Part shown: piece by piece, positions 49,798 through 59,066 of the stretch
Position numbering within the stretch: the first letter of the stretch is position 1
Layout of the letters: each line of letters begins with the position of its first letter
Assembly (NCBI RefSeq): GCF_019904155.1
Contig: NZ_JAHCMB010000183.1
Span: 1 to 64,000, forward strand
Source of the DNA: Paenibacillus sinensis
GTDB taxonomy: Bacteria > Bacillota > Bacilli > Paenibacillales > Paenibacillaceae
DNA length: 64,000 nt
Direction of reading: 5' to 3'
Program-made: the position numbers and the translations under genes
The notes under the pieces: generated by a model
What the model saw: only the letters and a program-made list of their open reading frames with translations
Database searches by the model: none
Told to the model about the DNA's origin: nothing

Positions 49798-50811
49798 TTA
49801 CCAGGCGGGCAAGCTCGCGTCCACCTTCTTATGCTTCGCGTCCACGGGAGGAATGACAAGCGTCTCGCCGTTCCCCAGCACTTTGATCCGCTCCTCCGCG
49901 ATTCCCCGCAAGGCCCGTGCCGCCTCCATCCGGTCCAGCGCCTCCTGCGCCGTATCGTCCGCAAGACGGAACGAGCCGTAGTGCATTGGGATCATCGTCT
50001 CCGCTCCCACATCGAGAAACGCCTGCACGGCTTCCTCCGGGTTCACATGCTGTAAGGCCATGAACCATTCCGGCTCATACGCGCCGATCGGCATCAGGGC
50101 GACATCGATTTGGAACCGCCGTCCAATCTCCTTGAAGCCCGGAAAATATCCGCTGTCCCCCGCAAAGTACAAATGAGGCAGCAGCTGCTCCCCTTCGCCT
50201 CCCTGCTCCATACGATCTCCGGGATTCCCCGGCTCCAGAATATAACCGCCCCAATGCGATGTGTCCGTGTCGAACGGCGTGCGCCGCGTCCAGTGCTGCG
50301 CCGGCACGAACGAGAGCTTCAACCGGCCGATGTCCACACTCTCCCACCACTGCATTTCCATACAGTTCCGGAAGCCTTTGCGGATCATTTTGCGCTTCAA
50401 TCCGGCAGGCACGATCAGCTTCGTCTCCGCCCGGTACAGCCTGCGGATGGAAGGCAGATGCATATGATCATAGTGGGAATGGGAGATTAAGATGAGATCG
50501 ATCGGCGGCACCTCCCCGATTCGCATTCCCGGCGGCGCCAGCCTCCGTTCGAAGCCCATGCGTTCCGCCCAGACAGGGTCCGTAATAATATTAAGTCCTT
50601 CATATTGGATAAAAAACGTGGAATGTCCGATCCAGGTAATCGTCGTCTCCCGGCGGTTGTTCATCAAATAGTCCACGCGCGGCGTTACACCGGGAACGGC
50701 AAAAGAGAAGTCCTTCTTCTTCCGGCGGCGTTCCCCCCGCCACTCGCGAAGCTCTTTGAACGTCTTGTCCACCTTGACATTGCCCATGTTCCGGTAACGG
50801 ATTTTCGGCAT
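49798..50811 (-). CDS. MBL-fold hydrolase, NAPE-PLD/UlaG-like
   Basis: A 337-residue metallo-hydrolase. The Zn motif SHSHYDHMH, then PAQHW, the AGDSGY Asp and the late MIPMHYGSF match the NAPE-PLD-like group. ITWIGHSTFFIQYEGLNIITDP is its typical start. It may cleave a phosphodiester or lactone; the substrate is unknown. The start MPKIRYRN is chosen (AAGGAG upstream); the longer frame reads through the divergent spacer. Single-gene minus-strand unit. Confidence 0.87.
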   Translation of the reverse strand: MPKIRYRNMGNVKVDKTFKELREWRGERRRKKKDFSFAVPGVTPRVDYLMNNRRETTITWIGHSTFFIQYEGLNIITDPVWAERMGFERRLAPPGMRIGEVPPIDLILISHSHYDHMHLPSIRRLYRAETKLIVPAGLKRKMIRKGFRNCMEMQWWESVDIGRLKLSFVPAQHWTRRTPFDTDTSHWGGYILEPGNPGDRMEQGGEGEQLLPHLYFAGDSGYFPGFKEIGRRFQIDVALMPIGAYEPEWFMALQHVNPEEAVQAFLDVGAETMIPMHYGSFRLADDTAQEALDRMEAARALRGIAEERIKVLGNGETLVIPPVDAKHKKVDASLPAW

Positions 50812-50956
50812 GCTCCTTCTCTCCTTACGCCAGTCCTTGAGTTCGAATGATTTCATTCTAGCAGATTCGGCGGAACGGTTCCTCTTGGAGAGCGGGACCC
50901 ACACACCACACGCGCCTGCCAATTGCTCCCCTCAGTTCTCTCGTGTTCTCGCTGTT

Positions 50957-50986
50957 TTGTAATTTCAATTAAATTTAAGGTAAAAT
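50957..50986 (+). promoter_or_regulatory. promoter of the HEAT-repeat gene
   Basis: TTGTAA (50957-50962) and TAAAAT (50981-50986), 18 bases apart, in an AT-rich patch of an otherwise GC-rich spacer. Confidence 0.55.
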
Positions 50987-51099
50987 GCGGATACAGCCTT
51001 CCCCGGCCGGAACCGGCCGCAGGAGACCCAAGATACGGCGCGGGCGGCACCGGAGACTTCGCCGGTAGCCGCCGCACGCGACAAGGAGGCCAAACCGGC

Positions 51100-52239
51100 A
51101 TGAAAATTACATTTATTGAACCTACGCCAAGCCCGAATACAATGAAGCTTCATCTGGACGAGACGCTTGAAGCGGGCCTGCGCAGAACCTATACCCCCGA
51201 GACGCTGCGATCCGCCCCTTCCTGGGCGCGGGAAATGCTGACGATCCCTGGCGTTGCGGGCGTCTTCCACACCGCGGACTTCGCCGCGCTGGAGCGGAAG
51301 TCCTCGGCGGACTGGGCCGCAATACTCCGCGAAGTCCAGTCCCGCTTCGGCGGCGGAGAGTCAGGCGGGCAGGACTGGAGCCTGACGGACGAGAACGCCG
51401 GCGCCCATTACGGGGAGGCGCAGGTGTTCGTGCAGATGTTCCGCGCCATCCCGATGCAAATCCGCGTGAAGGCCGGCGCCCACGAGGAGCGCATCGCGCT
51501 GTCGCAGCGGTTCACCGAAGCCGTGACCGATGTGGCAAGCGCCGTTATGATCAAAGAGCGCAAGCTCACCGATTACGGCGTCCGCTATGGCGAGCCCGTG
51601 GATATCGCCCGCGAGGTCGAGCAAGAACTCGAGGCCGCCTATCCGCAGGAACGGCTGGACTCGCTGGTGCGACAGGCGATTGCGCACGGCCGCTCCGAGG
51701 GCGAATTCGTCGAGGAGCGCAGCAAGCGGTCGCAGGAGGAGCTGCTGCAGGACCTCGCCAGCGACGACTGGCGCGTCCGCTACGCCGCCCTCGACGATCT
51801 GACGCCCTCGCCCCAGCTGCTGCCCGAGATATCCCGGGCGCTAAGAGACCCGAAGCTGCAGATCCGCCGTCTCGCCGTCGTCTATCTCGGCGACCTCCGG
51901 ACACCTGAAGCGATGCAGCTGCTCTACGAAGCGATGGAGGACAGCGCACCGGCAGTCCGCCGGACAGCCGGAGACACCCTCTCCGACATCGGTGATCCCG
52001 CCGCGACGCCGGTCATGACCGAGGCGCTGAAGGACGGCAGCAAGATCGTCCGCTGGCGGGCCGCGCGCTTCCTGTATGAGGTCGGCACGGCAGAAGCCCG
52101 TGACGCACTGGAAGCGGCGGTGAACGACCCCGAATTCGAGGTCGGCCTTCAGGCCCGGATGGCGCTGGAGCGGATCGAATCCGGCGAAGAGGCGGCCGGT
52201 ACTGTCTGGCAGCAGATGGCGGAACGCCGCCGGAGCTAA
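51100..52239 (+). CDS. HEAT-repeat protein, conserved virulence factor C-like
   Basis: A 379-residue protein. The N-terminal ~90 residues (ITFIEPTPSPNTMKLHLDE) form an NifU/scaffold-type N domain, and the C-terminal half holds at least four HEAT repeats (DDWRVRYAALDDL, PKLQIRRLAVVYLGDL, SAPAVRRTAGDTLSDIG, SKIVRWRAARFLYEVG). This pair of domains matches CvfC, a conserved virulence factor in S. aureus, also found in harmless Firmicutes; the molecular function is unknown. AAGGAGG upstream of the ATG. Confidence 0.85.
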   Translation: MKITFIEPTPSPNTMKLHLDETLEAGLRRTYTPETLRSAPSWAREMLTIPGVAGVFHTADFAALERKSSADWAAILREVQSRFGGGESGGQDWSLTDENAGAHYGEAQVFVQMFRAIPMQIRVKAGAHEERIALSQRFTEAVTDVASAVMIKERKLTDYGVRYGEPVDIAREVEQELEAAYPQERLDSLVRQAIAHGRSEGEFVEERSKRSQEELLQDLASDDWRVRYAALDDLTPSPQLLPEISRALRDPKLQIRRLAVVYLGDLRTPEAMQLLYEAMEDSAPAVRRTAGDTLSDIGDPAATPVMTEALKDGSKIVRWRAARFLYEVGTAEARDALEAAVNDPEFEVGLQARMALERIESGEEAAGTVWQQMAERRRS

Positions 52240-52313
52240 AGCGGCCTCTCCGTGCAATCTGATACGAAGTTGCCGTAGCTTGTAGAAGCCGCGGAAATGT
52301 CTATAAATGGCAG

Positions 52314-52354
52314 CAAAACAGCGATCTTCCGGTTATTGGAGGATCGCTGTTTTG
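52314..52354. terminator. bidirectional terminator
   Basis: CAAAACAGCGATC and GATCGCTGTTTTG pair perfectly (52314-52326 with 52342-52354), followed by CGTTTTTG on the plus strand; it lies between the convergent HEAT-repeat and GH43 genes. Confidence 0.8.
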
Positions 52355-52417
52355 CGTTTTTGTTCACTCGCGGCTTGAGTCCTCGATTTTTATATACCCC
52401 GGTTCGTTAGGTGAGCT

Positions 52418-53908
52418 TCACAGATACTCGCATTTGAATTTTGAGAACACGGCCGAAGCGCCTTCACCATAAGCATATAAACCGATGATTACACCAGTAA
52501 AACCACCGGCAACCTCGGAGGAAAGGTATCTGGTTTGAGCTGTGCCCAAGGTTATTTCCTTGCCGCCGGTATGAAGAAGGAAGGTATACACTTCATTTGA
52601 CGCCCGTATTACCAATGTTGCCTGGTTGTCGTCTCCCAATTCAATCTCATTTTGAACGGATTTAATATCCCCGATGTTAAGGCGCTCGATCACCTTATAT
52701 CCGTTCATGCCTTTGACAACCGCTAAATCGTAATGGTGCTGTTCGTCCATATAGAGGGTAATGCCGGCCTCTCCTAGTGCAAGACTTACTTCACAGGAAA
52801 TGATTGCCTTGAAGTCTTTCTGACGAATACCTATAAAGGTCGGAGAGTCTGGTTGATCCAGGGAGATTTCCGTCCCCTTAAGTGTCAGTTTGTTAGACCC
52901 AAATAAATAATTTTGCAGATGAGGATGTCTGAGATAGCACCAGTCTTTGTCCCATTCCGTATTTTCAAAAGTAAAAGACCGCTTCTCCGCTTGAATGACG
53001 CTCTCCGGAATCCGATCCGTCTCAAAAGCGATTAGGGAAGTGCCATGATGACCAGCCGTAAACCAGCCGCTCTCATCAAAAGTAACGGGGGTTAAAAACA
53101 CTTCGCGGCCAAGATGGTGATACGTCTGCCACTGCCCAATTTGCCGGAATCCCAGGTGGAATAACCACCAATTTCCTTGATGGTCTTGAACCAGATCCCC
53201 ATGCCCCACGCCCTGCAGCTCATAGCCGCCCAAGTTCCGGTTCGTTAAGACCGGATTATGAGGATAAGCCTCGAAAGGACCAGACACGGAAGCTCCCCGG
53301 GCGTAGGTTTCCATGTGGCCATATTCGGTTCCACCTTCCGCAGCAAGCAGATAATACAAGCCGTTTATTTTATACATATGAGGGCTTTCCAGATAACGCC
53401 CGCCTGAACCTTGCCAGATCATGCGGCTTGGCGTCAGCTTTTCTCCGGTATTAATATCAATTTCGCATTGAACGATCCCCGCCACTCCGAAATCGTCAGA
53501 GCCGTTGCTCATGAAATACGTTCTGTGGTCTTCAAAATATAAGTCCGGATCAATTCCGCCTTGATCAACGAAAATCGGTTCTGACCATTCGCCGTAAATA
53601 TCGTCCGTCCACACATAGAAGTTTTGACGAGTCGTATCATTTGTAGTTGTCATGTAGAAACGTCCGTTGTGGTGACGAAGGGTTGGAGCGAATACCCCTC
53701 CCGAGCTGTTTACCTTTTCGAGCTGAACCTGGCTTGATCTTGTAAGACAATGGCCAATCTGCTGCCAGTTAATTAAATCTTTGCTTTCAAAGATCGGGAC
53801 GCCGGGGAAATATTGAAAGGAGCTGCAGATCAGATAATAGGAATCGCCTGCTCTGCAAACGCTTGGGTCCGGGTAAAAGCCTTTAATGACCGGATTTTGG
53901 TATTTCAT
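52418..53908 (-). CDS. GH43 glycoside hydrolase, xylosidase/arabinofuranosidase-like
   Basis: A 496-residue enzyme without a signal peptide. The five-blade GH43 domain opens with YQNPVIKGFYPDPSVCRAGDSYYLICSS (catalytic base Asp in the YPDPS), has DQGGIDPDLYFED (second Asp) and the catalytic acid Glu in YLESPHMYK. The C-terminal ~190 residues are a beta-sandwich typical of GH43 xylosidases. It would act on xylo- or arabino-oligosaccharides in the cytoplasm. The start at 53908 has GAGGTG upstream. The gene is AT-richer than its neighbours and divergent from its likely regulator. Confidence 0.9.
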   Translation of the reverse strand: MKYQNPVIKGFYPDPSVCRAGDSYYLICSSFQYFPGVPIFESKDLINWQQIGHCLTRSSQVQLEKVNSSGGVFAPTLRHHNGRFYMTTTNDTTRQNFYVWTDDIYGEWSEPIFVDQGGIDPDLYFEDHRTYFMSNGSDDFGVAGIVQCEIDINTGEKLTPSRMIWQGSGGRYLESPHMYKINGLYYLLAAEGGTEYGHMETYARGASVSGPFEAYPHNPVLTNRNLGGYELQGVGHGDLVQDHQGNWWLFHLGFRQIGQWQTYHHLGREVFLTPVTFDESGWFTAGHHGTSLIAFETDRIPESVIQAEKRSFTFENTEWDKDWCYLRHPHLQNYLFGSNKLTLKGTEISLDQPDSPTFIGIRQKDFKAIISCEVSLALGEAGITLYMDEQHHYDLAVVKGMNGYKVIERLNIGDIKSVQNEIELGDDNQATLVIRASNEVYTFLLHTGGKEITLGTAQTRYLSSEVAGGFTGVIIGLYAYGEGASAVFSKFKCEYL

Positions 53909-53948
53909 TCTTTTCACCTCATTATAAATTCACAAATCTATGAATCCT

Positions 53949-53998
53949 ATTCGATTAGTATCTGCTAAGAAAATTAAACACCTAAGCCCAATTCGATT
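53949..53998. promoter_or_regulatory. candidate operator repeats in the GH43/regulator spacer
   Basis: ATTCGATT occurs twice, at 53949-53956 and 53991-53998, 42 bases (about four helix turns) apart, in an AT-rich divergent spacer. The regulator next door is a natural ligand. Confidence 0.4.
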
Positions 53999-54086
53999 CA
54001 ATAGAATAAGGTTGAACCTCAGCGCAATATTTATTAAATTAATATAAATGTGATTTCAACAAGTTCAATATTTGGGTCAGGTGATA

Positions 54087-55004
54087 ATGCGTATGATCAA
54101 AGCAAACGGAGAACTCCAATACATGGTGTTGTATGAAGCGCTCGCAAGTGAAGTCAGATGGAGAATTATGGATTTGCTTGCTCTGAAAGAAATGAGCGTG
54201 AAAGAAATAGCGGCTAAGCTGGAGCTCAGTCCCTCCATCGTTACCATGCACGTCCGAAAGCTCGAACAAGCGAAACTCATTGGCAGCCGCAGAGTACGCC
54301 GTAACGGAGGAACGCACAAAATATGTCACCTCGAACAAGATGACATCGAGATCGAGCTGCCATCAGCTAAAAGAAGCAACAGAATAAGAGAACAATCCAT
54401 CTCCGTTGGTCATTACACGGCTTTTGAAGTATATCCTACCTGCGGAATCGGTACCCGTGAGAAAGAAATCGGGGTTTGGGATGATCCGCGTTATTTCCTC
54501 GATCCCGAGCGCGTCCAAGCTTCCATCCTTTGGTTCGGCCGGGGTTATGTAGAGTACAAAATGCCCAACTATTTGCCTCCCGATCAAACGGTGTGCGCCA
54601 TCGAAATTTCAATGGAAATCGCTTCCGAAGCTCCAGGCTTAAAAGATCATTGTCCTTCGGATATTACCTTCATGTTTAACGGAGTTAAACTTGGAACATG
54701 GACGAGTCCTGCCGATTTCGGCAGGGCGGCTCGCGGCAGATATACTCCGGATTGGTGGCATCGAAACGTGAATCAATACGGATTATTGAAGACCATTCGT
54801 ATTGACGATTTGGGAACCTCTATAGACGGAGATCGGATGTCGAATATGACCATCGCGGATCTCAAGCTCAGTGAGCCTTTCTGGACGATTCGCTTCTCGG
54901 TTGAAGAGCAGGCCGAACATGTAGGAGGATTAACGCTTTATGGTGCCGGATTTGGCAATCATGATCAGGACATTGTCATTCGCGCTTATCTTAATGAGCG
55001 ATAA
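54087..55004 (+). CDS. HTH regulator with a large C-terminal sensor-like domain
   Basis: A protein of about 305 residues. Residues about 10-80 form an ArsR-like winged helix (EVRWRIMDLLALKEMSVKEIAAKLELSPSIVTMHVRKLEQAKLIGSR). The remaining ~200 residues are beta-rich (HYTAFEVYPTCGIGTREKEIGVWDDPRYF; ending FSVEEQAEHVGGLTLYGAGFG) and look like a galactose-binding or jelly-roll sensor, so a sugar ligand is plausible. It is divergent from the GH43 gene and AT-richer than the region. Start ATG 54087 or 54093; AGGTG is close to both. Confidence 0.75.
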   Translation: MRMIKANGELQYMVLYEALASEVRWRIMDLLALKEMSVKEIAAKLELSPSIVTMHVRKLEQAKLIGSRRVRRNGGTHKICHLEQDDIEIELPSAKRSNRIREQSISVGHYTAFEVYPTCGIGTREKEIGVWDDPRYFLDPERVQASILWFGRGYVEYKMPNYLPPDQTVCAIEISMEIASEAPGLKDHCPSDITFMFNGVKLGTWTSPADFGRAARGRYTPDWWHRNVNQYGLLKTIRIDDLGTSIDGDRMSNMTIADLKLSEPFWTIRFSVEEQAEHVGGLTLYGAGFGNHDQDIVIRAYLNER

Positions 55005-55071
55005 CCGAACCCTGAGCAGATCATCAACCGCCATTCGTTGCGAAGCAGCACAGCTTAAACAACACAACATA

Positions 55072-55118
55072 AACACGCCTTGCCCAGGCCCACGGCCCAA
55101 GCAAGGCGTTTGTGTTTC
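55072..55118. terminator. bidirectional terminator
   Basis: CGCCTTGC (55077-55084) pairs with GCAAGGCG (55102-55109); the flanking AAACA/TGTTT extends it, with a T-run TTTGTGTTTC on the plus side, between convergent genes. Confidence 0.7.
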
Positions 55119-55164
55119 ACCAAATAAATAGAATCACCAAAATCCCCTGCACCCCGGCAGCCTA

Positions 55165-56286
55165 CTACCAGTACAATTCCACTTTCAAACTCCGCGTGCC
55201 ATCCTGAGAAGAAGTCCTGTACCGCAGATTGTCAAAGCCTTCTCCGTACAGCGTCTGAAGATCGCCGACAAGGCGGCTCTCGCTGCCTCCGTACCGGAAG
55301 AGCAAAGAGCTCTTGCCGCTGCTCCTGGCCTGCCGGGCCAACGCCGTCAGCTCCGCCGGTGTGCTTACAGCCCCGCCATCTTCGTACACGTTATAATGCA
55401 GTTCTTGCTGCAGCTTCCGGTAGACGGCCACCTTGCTTCCTCCCGAAGAGGCAAGGCCGTTCAGCACATCCGCATATTTTACCGACGCGGCGGGATAAGC
55501 CTTCGTCCAGGTATGATCGCGCCGCATCTCGCTGTCGGTTAGGAGGTAGTAGTTCGTGCTGACCTTCCCGCTTCGGTCGGGAACCGGATCGTCCCAGGTC
55601 GTGTCCAGATGATACCAGCGGCCTCCCAATTGAACGAGATTCCAGGCATGTGATATCCCGGAGCCGTTCTGCCAGGCCGTTCCTTCCACTATTTTGTTCG
55701 GAATGCCGGCGTTTTTCAGCAGCTTATAGGTCAAGAGCGCATAGCCCTGGCAGACCGTGCTTCCGCTCTTCAGCCCTTCATAAGCCGTGTAACGGGTATA
55801 AGTCGTATCGTATTTCAGATGAAGAACCACCCAATCATGAATGGCCTTCACTTTCTCGTCCCCTGTCATTCCCGGCTTGATAATCTGTTTGTTAATCGCC
55901 TTGACCCTCTCATCCACATAAGCGGTCTGCTGAAGCGTCTCCCGGTACGCAATCGTCACGCTTACGGCGGCCGAATTGGCGCCTCCCCGGAACGAGAAGC
56001 TGTAGCTGTCCACTATGTAATTCACATAAGGGTCTCCGGTTATCGCCTTGTCCAGCGCAGATTGGATTTGAGATTTCAAGCCGGCGGTTCTGCCCTGATA
56101 AGTAAAAGAGATATTCTCCTTGCGACTGGCAATCGCTGCCGTAAGCCGCTGGGTCATATCGCTGACGGAGCGTATGGCCGCACTATTCGTTGCAGCATAA
56201 GCATAATCCATCCCCCAGTATACGGCCTGTGGAACGGCAGCCGCAGCCAGCATGCCGAGCAATATGGCCTTCGTCATCTTTCCCAT
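55165..56286 (-). CDS. secreted transglutaminase-like protein
   Basis: A 373-residue exported protein. Signal peptide about 1-32 (ILLGMLAAAAVPQAVYWG). The transglutaminase-like core (about 140-275) has the catalytic Cys in GSTVCQGYALLTY, His in SHAWNLVQ and Asp in YHLDTTWDDP. Such wall-associated proteins may be peptidases or cross-linking enzymes. The N-terminal ~100 mature residues are helical; the C-terminal ~90 residues are a separate alpha/beta part. AGGAAGG precedes the ATG. A large inverted repeat lies upstream. Confidence 0.85.
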   Translation of the reverse strand: MGKMTKAILLGMLAAAAVPQAVYWGMDYAYAATNSAAIRSVSDMTQRLTAAIASRKENISFTYQGRTAGLKSQIQSALDKAITGDPYVNYIVDSYSFSFRGGANSAAVSVTIAYRETLQQTAYVDERVKAINKQIIKPGMTGDEKVKAIHDWVVLHLKYDTTYTRYTAYEGLKSGSTVCQGYALLTYKLLKNAGIPNKIVEGTAWQNGSGISHAWNLVQLGGRWYHLDTTWDDPVPDRSGKVSTNYYLLTDSEMRRDHTWTKAYPAASVKYADVLNGLASSGGSKVAVYRKLQQELHYNVYEDGGAVSTPAELTALARQARSSGKSSLLFRYGGSESRLVGDLQTLYGEGFDNLRYRTSSQDGTRSLKVELYW

Positions 56287-56326
56287 CCGTTTTCAGCCTT
56301 CCTGGTTCAATTTTGCAGCACCGCAT

Positions 56327-56366
56327 ATGTAATATAGGCCCTCTAGCCTTGTACCATATATTACAT
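56327..56366. promoter_or_regulatory. ten-base inverted repeat upstream of the transglutaminase gene
   Basis: ATGTAATATA (56327-56336) and TATATTACAT (56357-56366) are exact inverted copies 20 bases apart. It may be an operator or overlap the promoter. The spacer 56367-56508 shows nothing else. Confidence 0.45.
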
Positions 56367-56508
56367 GTCTCCTGGTTCATTTCCAATACGACTTGAGCGC
56401 CAAATTTTCAGAAAAAGAACATCTTTTCAAGGCTTCCCGGTTGTATAGGCCCAGGGGATACCTCTTAAGGCATCCTTTAGACTATGAGTGTATACCGGGA
56501 AATAGAAG

Positions 56509-56525
56509 CCCGCGCCAATGCGCGG
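56509..56525 (-). terminator. terminator-like hairpin after GH95
   Basis: CCGCGC-ATTG-GCGCGG on the minus strand, followed by GCTTCTATTT, 35 bases after the GH95 stop. Confidence 0.5.
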
Positions 56526-56559
56526 TTAACGGATGAAAACGCCCGACGCCAAAGAGAAC

Positions 56560-58950
56560 TTATCCCTTCTGCTGAACCGTAACGAGAAAAACCTCGCCCG
56601 CCTTCGCTTCCAGCAAATGACCGTCCGTCAACGGCTTTGTGCCGCCGGATACCATAATCTCCAGCCCGCTGTCATAGCGCAGTCGAAGCACGCCATCCTG
56701 TGAAGCGGCGATTCGCGCAGATACCAGCTCGCCGCTCTGCCACTCGATATCCACCGTATATCCGCCCCGGGCTTTCAGACCCTTGACGCTGCCGTTCTTC
56801 CAGGCGCCCGGGAGTGCCGGCAGCAGATGGATTTCGCCCAAATGGCTCTGCAGCAGCATTTCGGCAATGCCCGCGGAAGCTCCGAAATTGCCGTCGATCT
56901 GGAAAGGCGGGTGAGCATCGAACAGGTTCGGATACACCGAGCGAGTCAGCAGCGTCCGGACGAAGCGGTACGCGCCTTCGCCCTCAGCCAGCCGGGCATG
57001 CAGATTAATGAGCCAGGCGCAGCTCCAGCCGGTATGGCCGCCGCCACTGGCAATCCGGTGCTCCAGCGATCTGCGGCTTGCTTCCACAAGCTCGGGCGTG
57101 TCTCTGTCATTGATCAGGCTGCCCGGATACAAGCCATACAGATGGGAGACGTGGCGATGCCCTGGCTCCGCCTCGGCAAATTCCTCGGACCATTCCTGAA
57201 GACGCCCGTCATGGCCGACTCGGAAAGGAGCAAGCCGGGCTGACGCCGCATGCAGCTGCTCACGGAAATCCTCATCGACGCCCAGGATGTCCGCAGCCTC
57301 GGCGCAGCTTGCCAGAAGCTCGCGGATCAGCGACATATCCATCGTCGAGCCCGCAGAGATGCAGCAGGGCTGGCCGTCTTCAGCCAGGAACCGGTTCTCC
57401 GGCGATGTCGAGGGATTGGTAACCAGGTAGCCGTCCGGCGATTCTACCAGCCAATCCAGGCAGAACAGAGCCGCTCCCTTCATCAGCGGGTAAGCCGTCT
57501 CCCTCAGAAAGCCTTCCGACGGATTGAAGGTGTAGTGCTCCCACAGATGCCGGCACAGCCAGACGCCGCCCAGCGGCCAGAAGGCCCAGCTGGAGTCTCC
57601 GCCTGTCGGATTGGACATCCGCCACAGGTCAATATTGTGGTGAGCCGTCCAGCCGCGCGCGCCGTAATGAATAGCCGCTGTTCTTGCACCCGTTCGGCTC
57701 GTTTCCTTAATAAGGCCGATCAGCGGCTCATGGCATTCGGCGAGATTGCACACCTCCGCATGCCAATAGTTCATCTGTGTGTTGATATTGGTTGTATAGT
57801 CGCTGTTCCACGGCGGCTGAATCTTATCATTCCAGATGCCCTGAAGATTGGCAGCCTGGGTGCCCGGACGGGAGCTGCCCATCAGAAGGTAGCGGCCGTA
57901 CTGAAAGAGGAGCGCCTCAAGCGCCGGATCTTCGGCGCCTTCGCGGTAAGCGGCGAGCCGCTGGTCAGTCGGCCGCCCGGCCGCCTCCAAGCCGCCGAGG
58001 TCCAGATCGACCCGCCGGAACAGCTTCCGGTGATCGGCGGTATGCCGGCTGCGAAGCTCGTCATAGGCAAGAGCTTCCACCGCGAGAATCCGCTCAATCG
58101 CGCTGCGGTCTTTCCCGGCCGATCCATCGGAAGCTTCAGAATCCGCCGCGAAATGGGCGGCCCTGTTCTTCAGCTCCCCGTAATTCGTATCCGCCGCAAG
58201 CAGCAGTGTGAAGCTGTCGGCCCCGGTGATCTTAATGGCGCCATCTTCGATAGAGATGCTTCCGCCTTCGGCCAGCGCCTTCACATACAGCTCGAAGGTC
58301 ATGCCGAGTCCATCTTCGTACAGCACCGAAACGGGATGATCGCCAAAGTAGTTGTCGGCGATATTGGACGGGCAGCGTCCTTTCATCATTAGGCTTCCGT
58401 CCGAGGCCGGGAGAATGACATGGCACAGAGCGCTGTCCAGGCTGACCGAGGCGTTCAGACTCCCCTTATGTCCCTGTACACGAACGACGCATACGCCGTC
58501 CGGAGTGCTCACGAACATCTCCCGGGCACAAGGGAAGCCACCGGCTTCTGCAGTTATGCGGGCGATGCCGCTATCCAGATCCAGCTCACGCCGATAATCG
58601 GCGCCTTCCGCAGCATTGTCCATTTCGATATACAAATCGCCGAGAGGCATATAGGCCTGGCAGTTGACTCCCAGCATGCGCGCGTTGACAAGCTCCTGCG
58701 CTTCGGCGTATTTGCCTGCGAAGACAAGCTCGCGCGCCCGCTTCAAATAGCGGATCGCTTCATAATTGTTCGTGTCCCGGGGAAAGCCCGACCACAGCGT
58801 ATCCTCATTGAGCTGCAAGTGTTCCTTCGCCGCTCCGCCGAACACCATCGCCCCGAAGCTTCCGTTGCCGAGCGGCAAGGCCTCTTCCCAGACCTCCGCA
58901 GGGCGTTCATAGATTAATTTCCAGATGGAGTCCTTCTTCGTTTCGTCCAT
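56560..58950 (-). CDS. GH95 alpha-L-fucosidase family enzyme
   Basis: A 796-residue glycoside hydrolase without a signal peptide. The N-terminal beta domain starts with WEEALPLGNGSFGAMVFGG, then the (alpha/alpha)6 barrel with TTNINTQMNYWHAEVCNLAE (the Asn pair that activates water), QEWSEEFAEAEPGHRHVSHLYG (catalytic Glu region) and FQIDGNFGASAGIAEML (Asp). GH95 enzymes remove alpha-1,2-fucose or alpha-galactose from glycans. It follows the sugar-ABC genes on the same strand and probably acts on the imported oligosaccharide. GGAGAG precedes the ATG. Confidence 0.92.
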   Translation of the reverse strand: MDETKKDSIWKLIYERPAEVWEEALPLGNGSFGAMVFGGAAKEHLQLNEDTLWSGFPRDTNNYEAIRYLKRARELVFAGKYAEAQELVNARMLGVNCQAYMPLGDLYIEMDNAAEGADYRRELDLDSGIARITAEAGGFPCAREMFVSTPDGVCVVRVQGHKGSLNASVSLDSALCHVILPASDGSLMMKGRCPSNIADNYFGDHPVSVLYEDGLGMTFELYVKALAEGGSISIEDGAIKITGADSFTLLLAADTNYGELKNRAAHFAADSEASDGSAGKDRSAIERILAVEALAYDELRSRHTADHRKLFRRVDLDLGGLEAAGRPTDQRLAAYREGAEDPALEALLFQYGRYLLMGSSRPGTQAANLQGIWNDKIQPPWNSDYTTNINTQMNYWHAEVCNLAECHEPLIGLIKETSRTGARTAAIHYGARGWTAHHNIDLWRMSNPTGGDSSWAFWPLGGVWLCRHLWEHYTFNPSEGFLRETAYPLMKGAALFCLDWLVESPDGYLVTNPSTSPENRFLAEDGQPCCISAGSTMDMSLIRELLASCAEAADILGVDEDFREQLHAASARLAPFRVGHDGRLQEWSEEFAEAEPGHRHVSHLYGLYPGSLINDRDTPELVEASRRSLEHRIASGGGHTGWSCAWLINLHARLAEGEGAYRFVRTLLTRSVYPNLFDAHPPFQIDGNFGASAGIAEMLLQSHLGEIHLLPALPGAWKNGSVKGLKARGGYTVDIEWQSGELVSARIAASQDGVLRLRYDSGLEIMVSGGTKPLTDGHLLEAKAGEVFLVTVQQKG

Positions 58951-59000
58951 TGTTCCGTCTGCTCTCCTTTGCCGGCGGACAGATCCGCAAGAATGCGCAA

Positions 59001-59025
59001 AGACCCTGACATAATGTCGGGGTCT
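59001..59025 (-). terminator. hairpin between the lipoprotein and GH95 genes
   Basis: AGACCCCGAC-ATTAT-GTCAGGGTCT on the minus strand, followed by TTGCGC. A weak T-run suggests partial termination, so GH95 may be read at lower level or from its own promoter. Confidence 0.6.
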
Positions 59026-59066
59026 GTTGCGGTTATGCTATTATTCTATCAAGTGCGATCAGCCGA

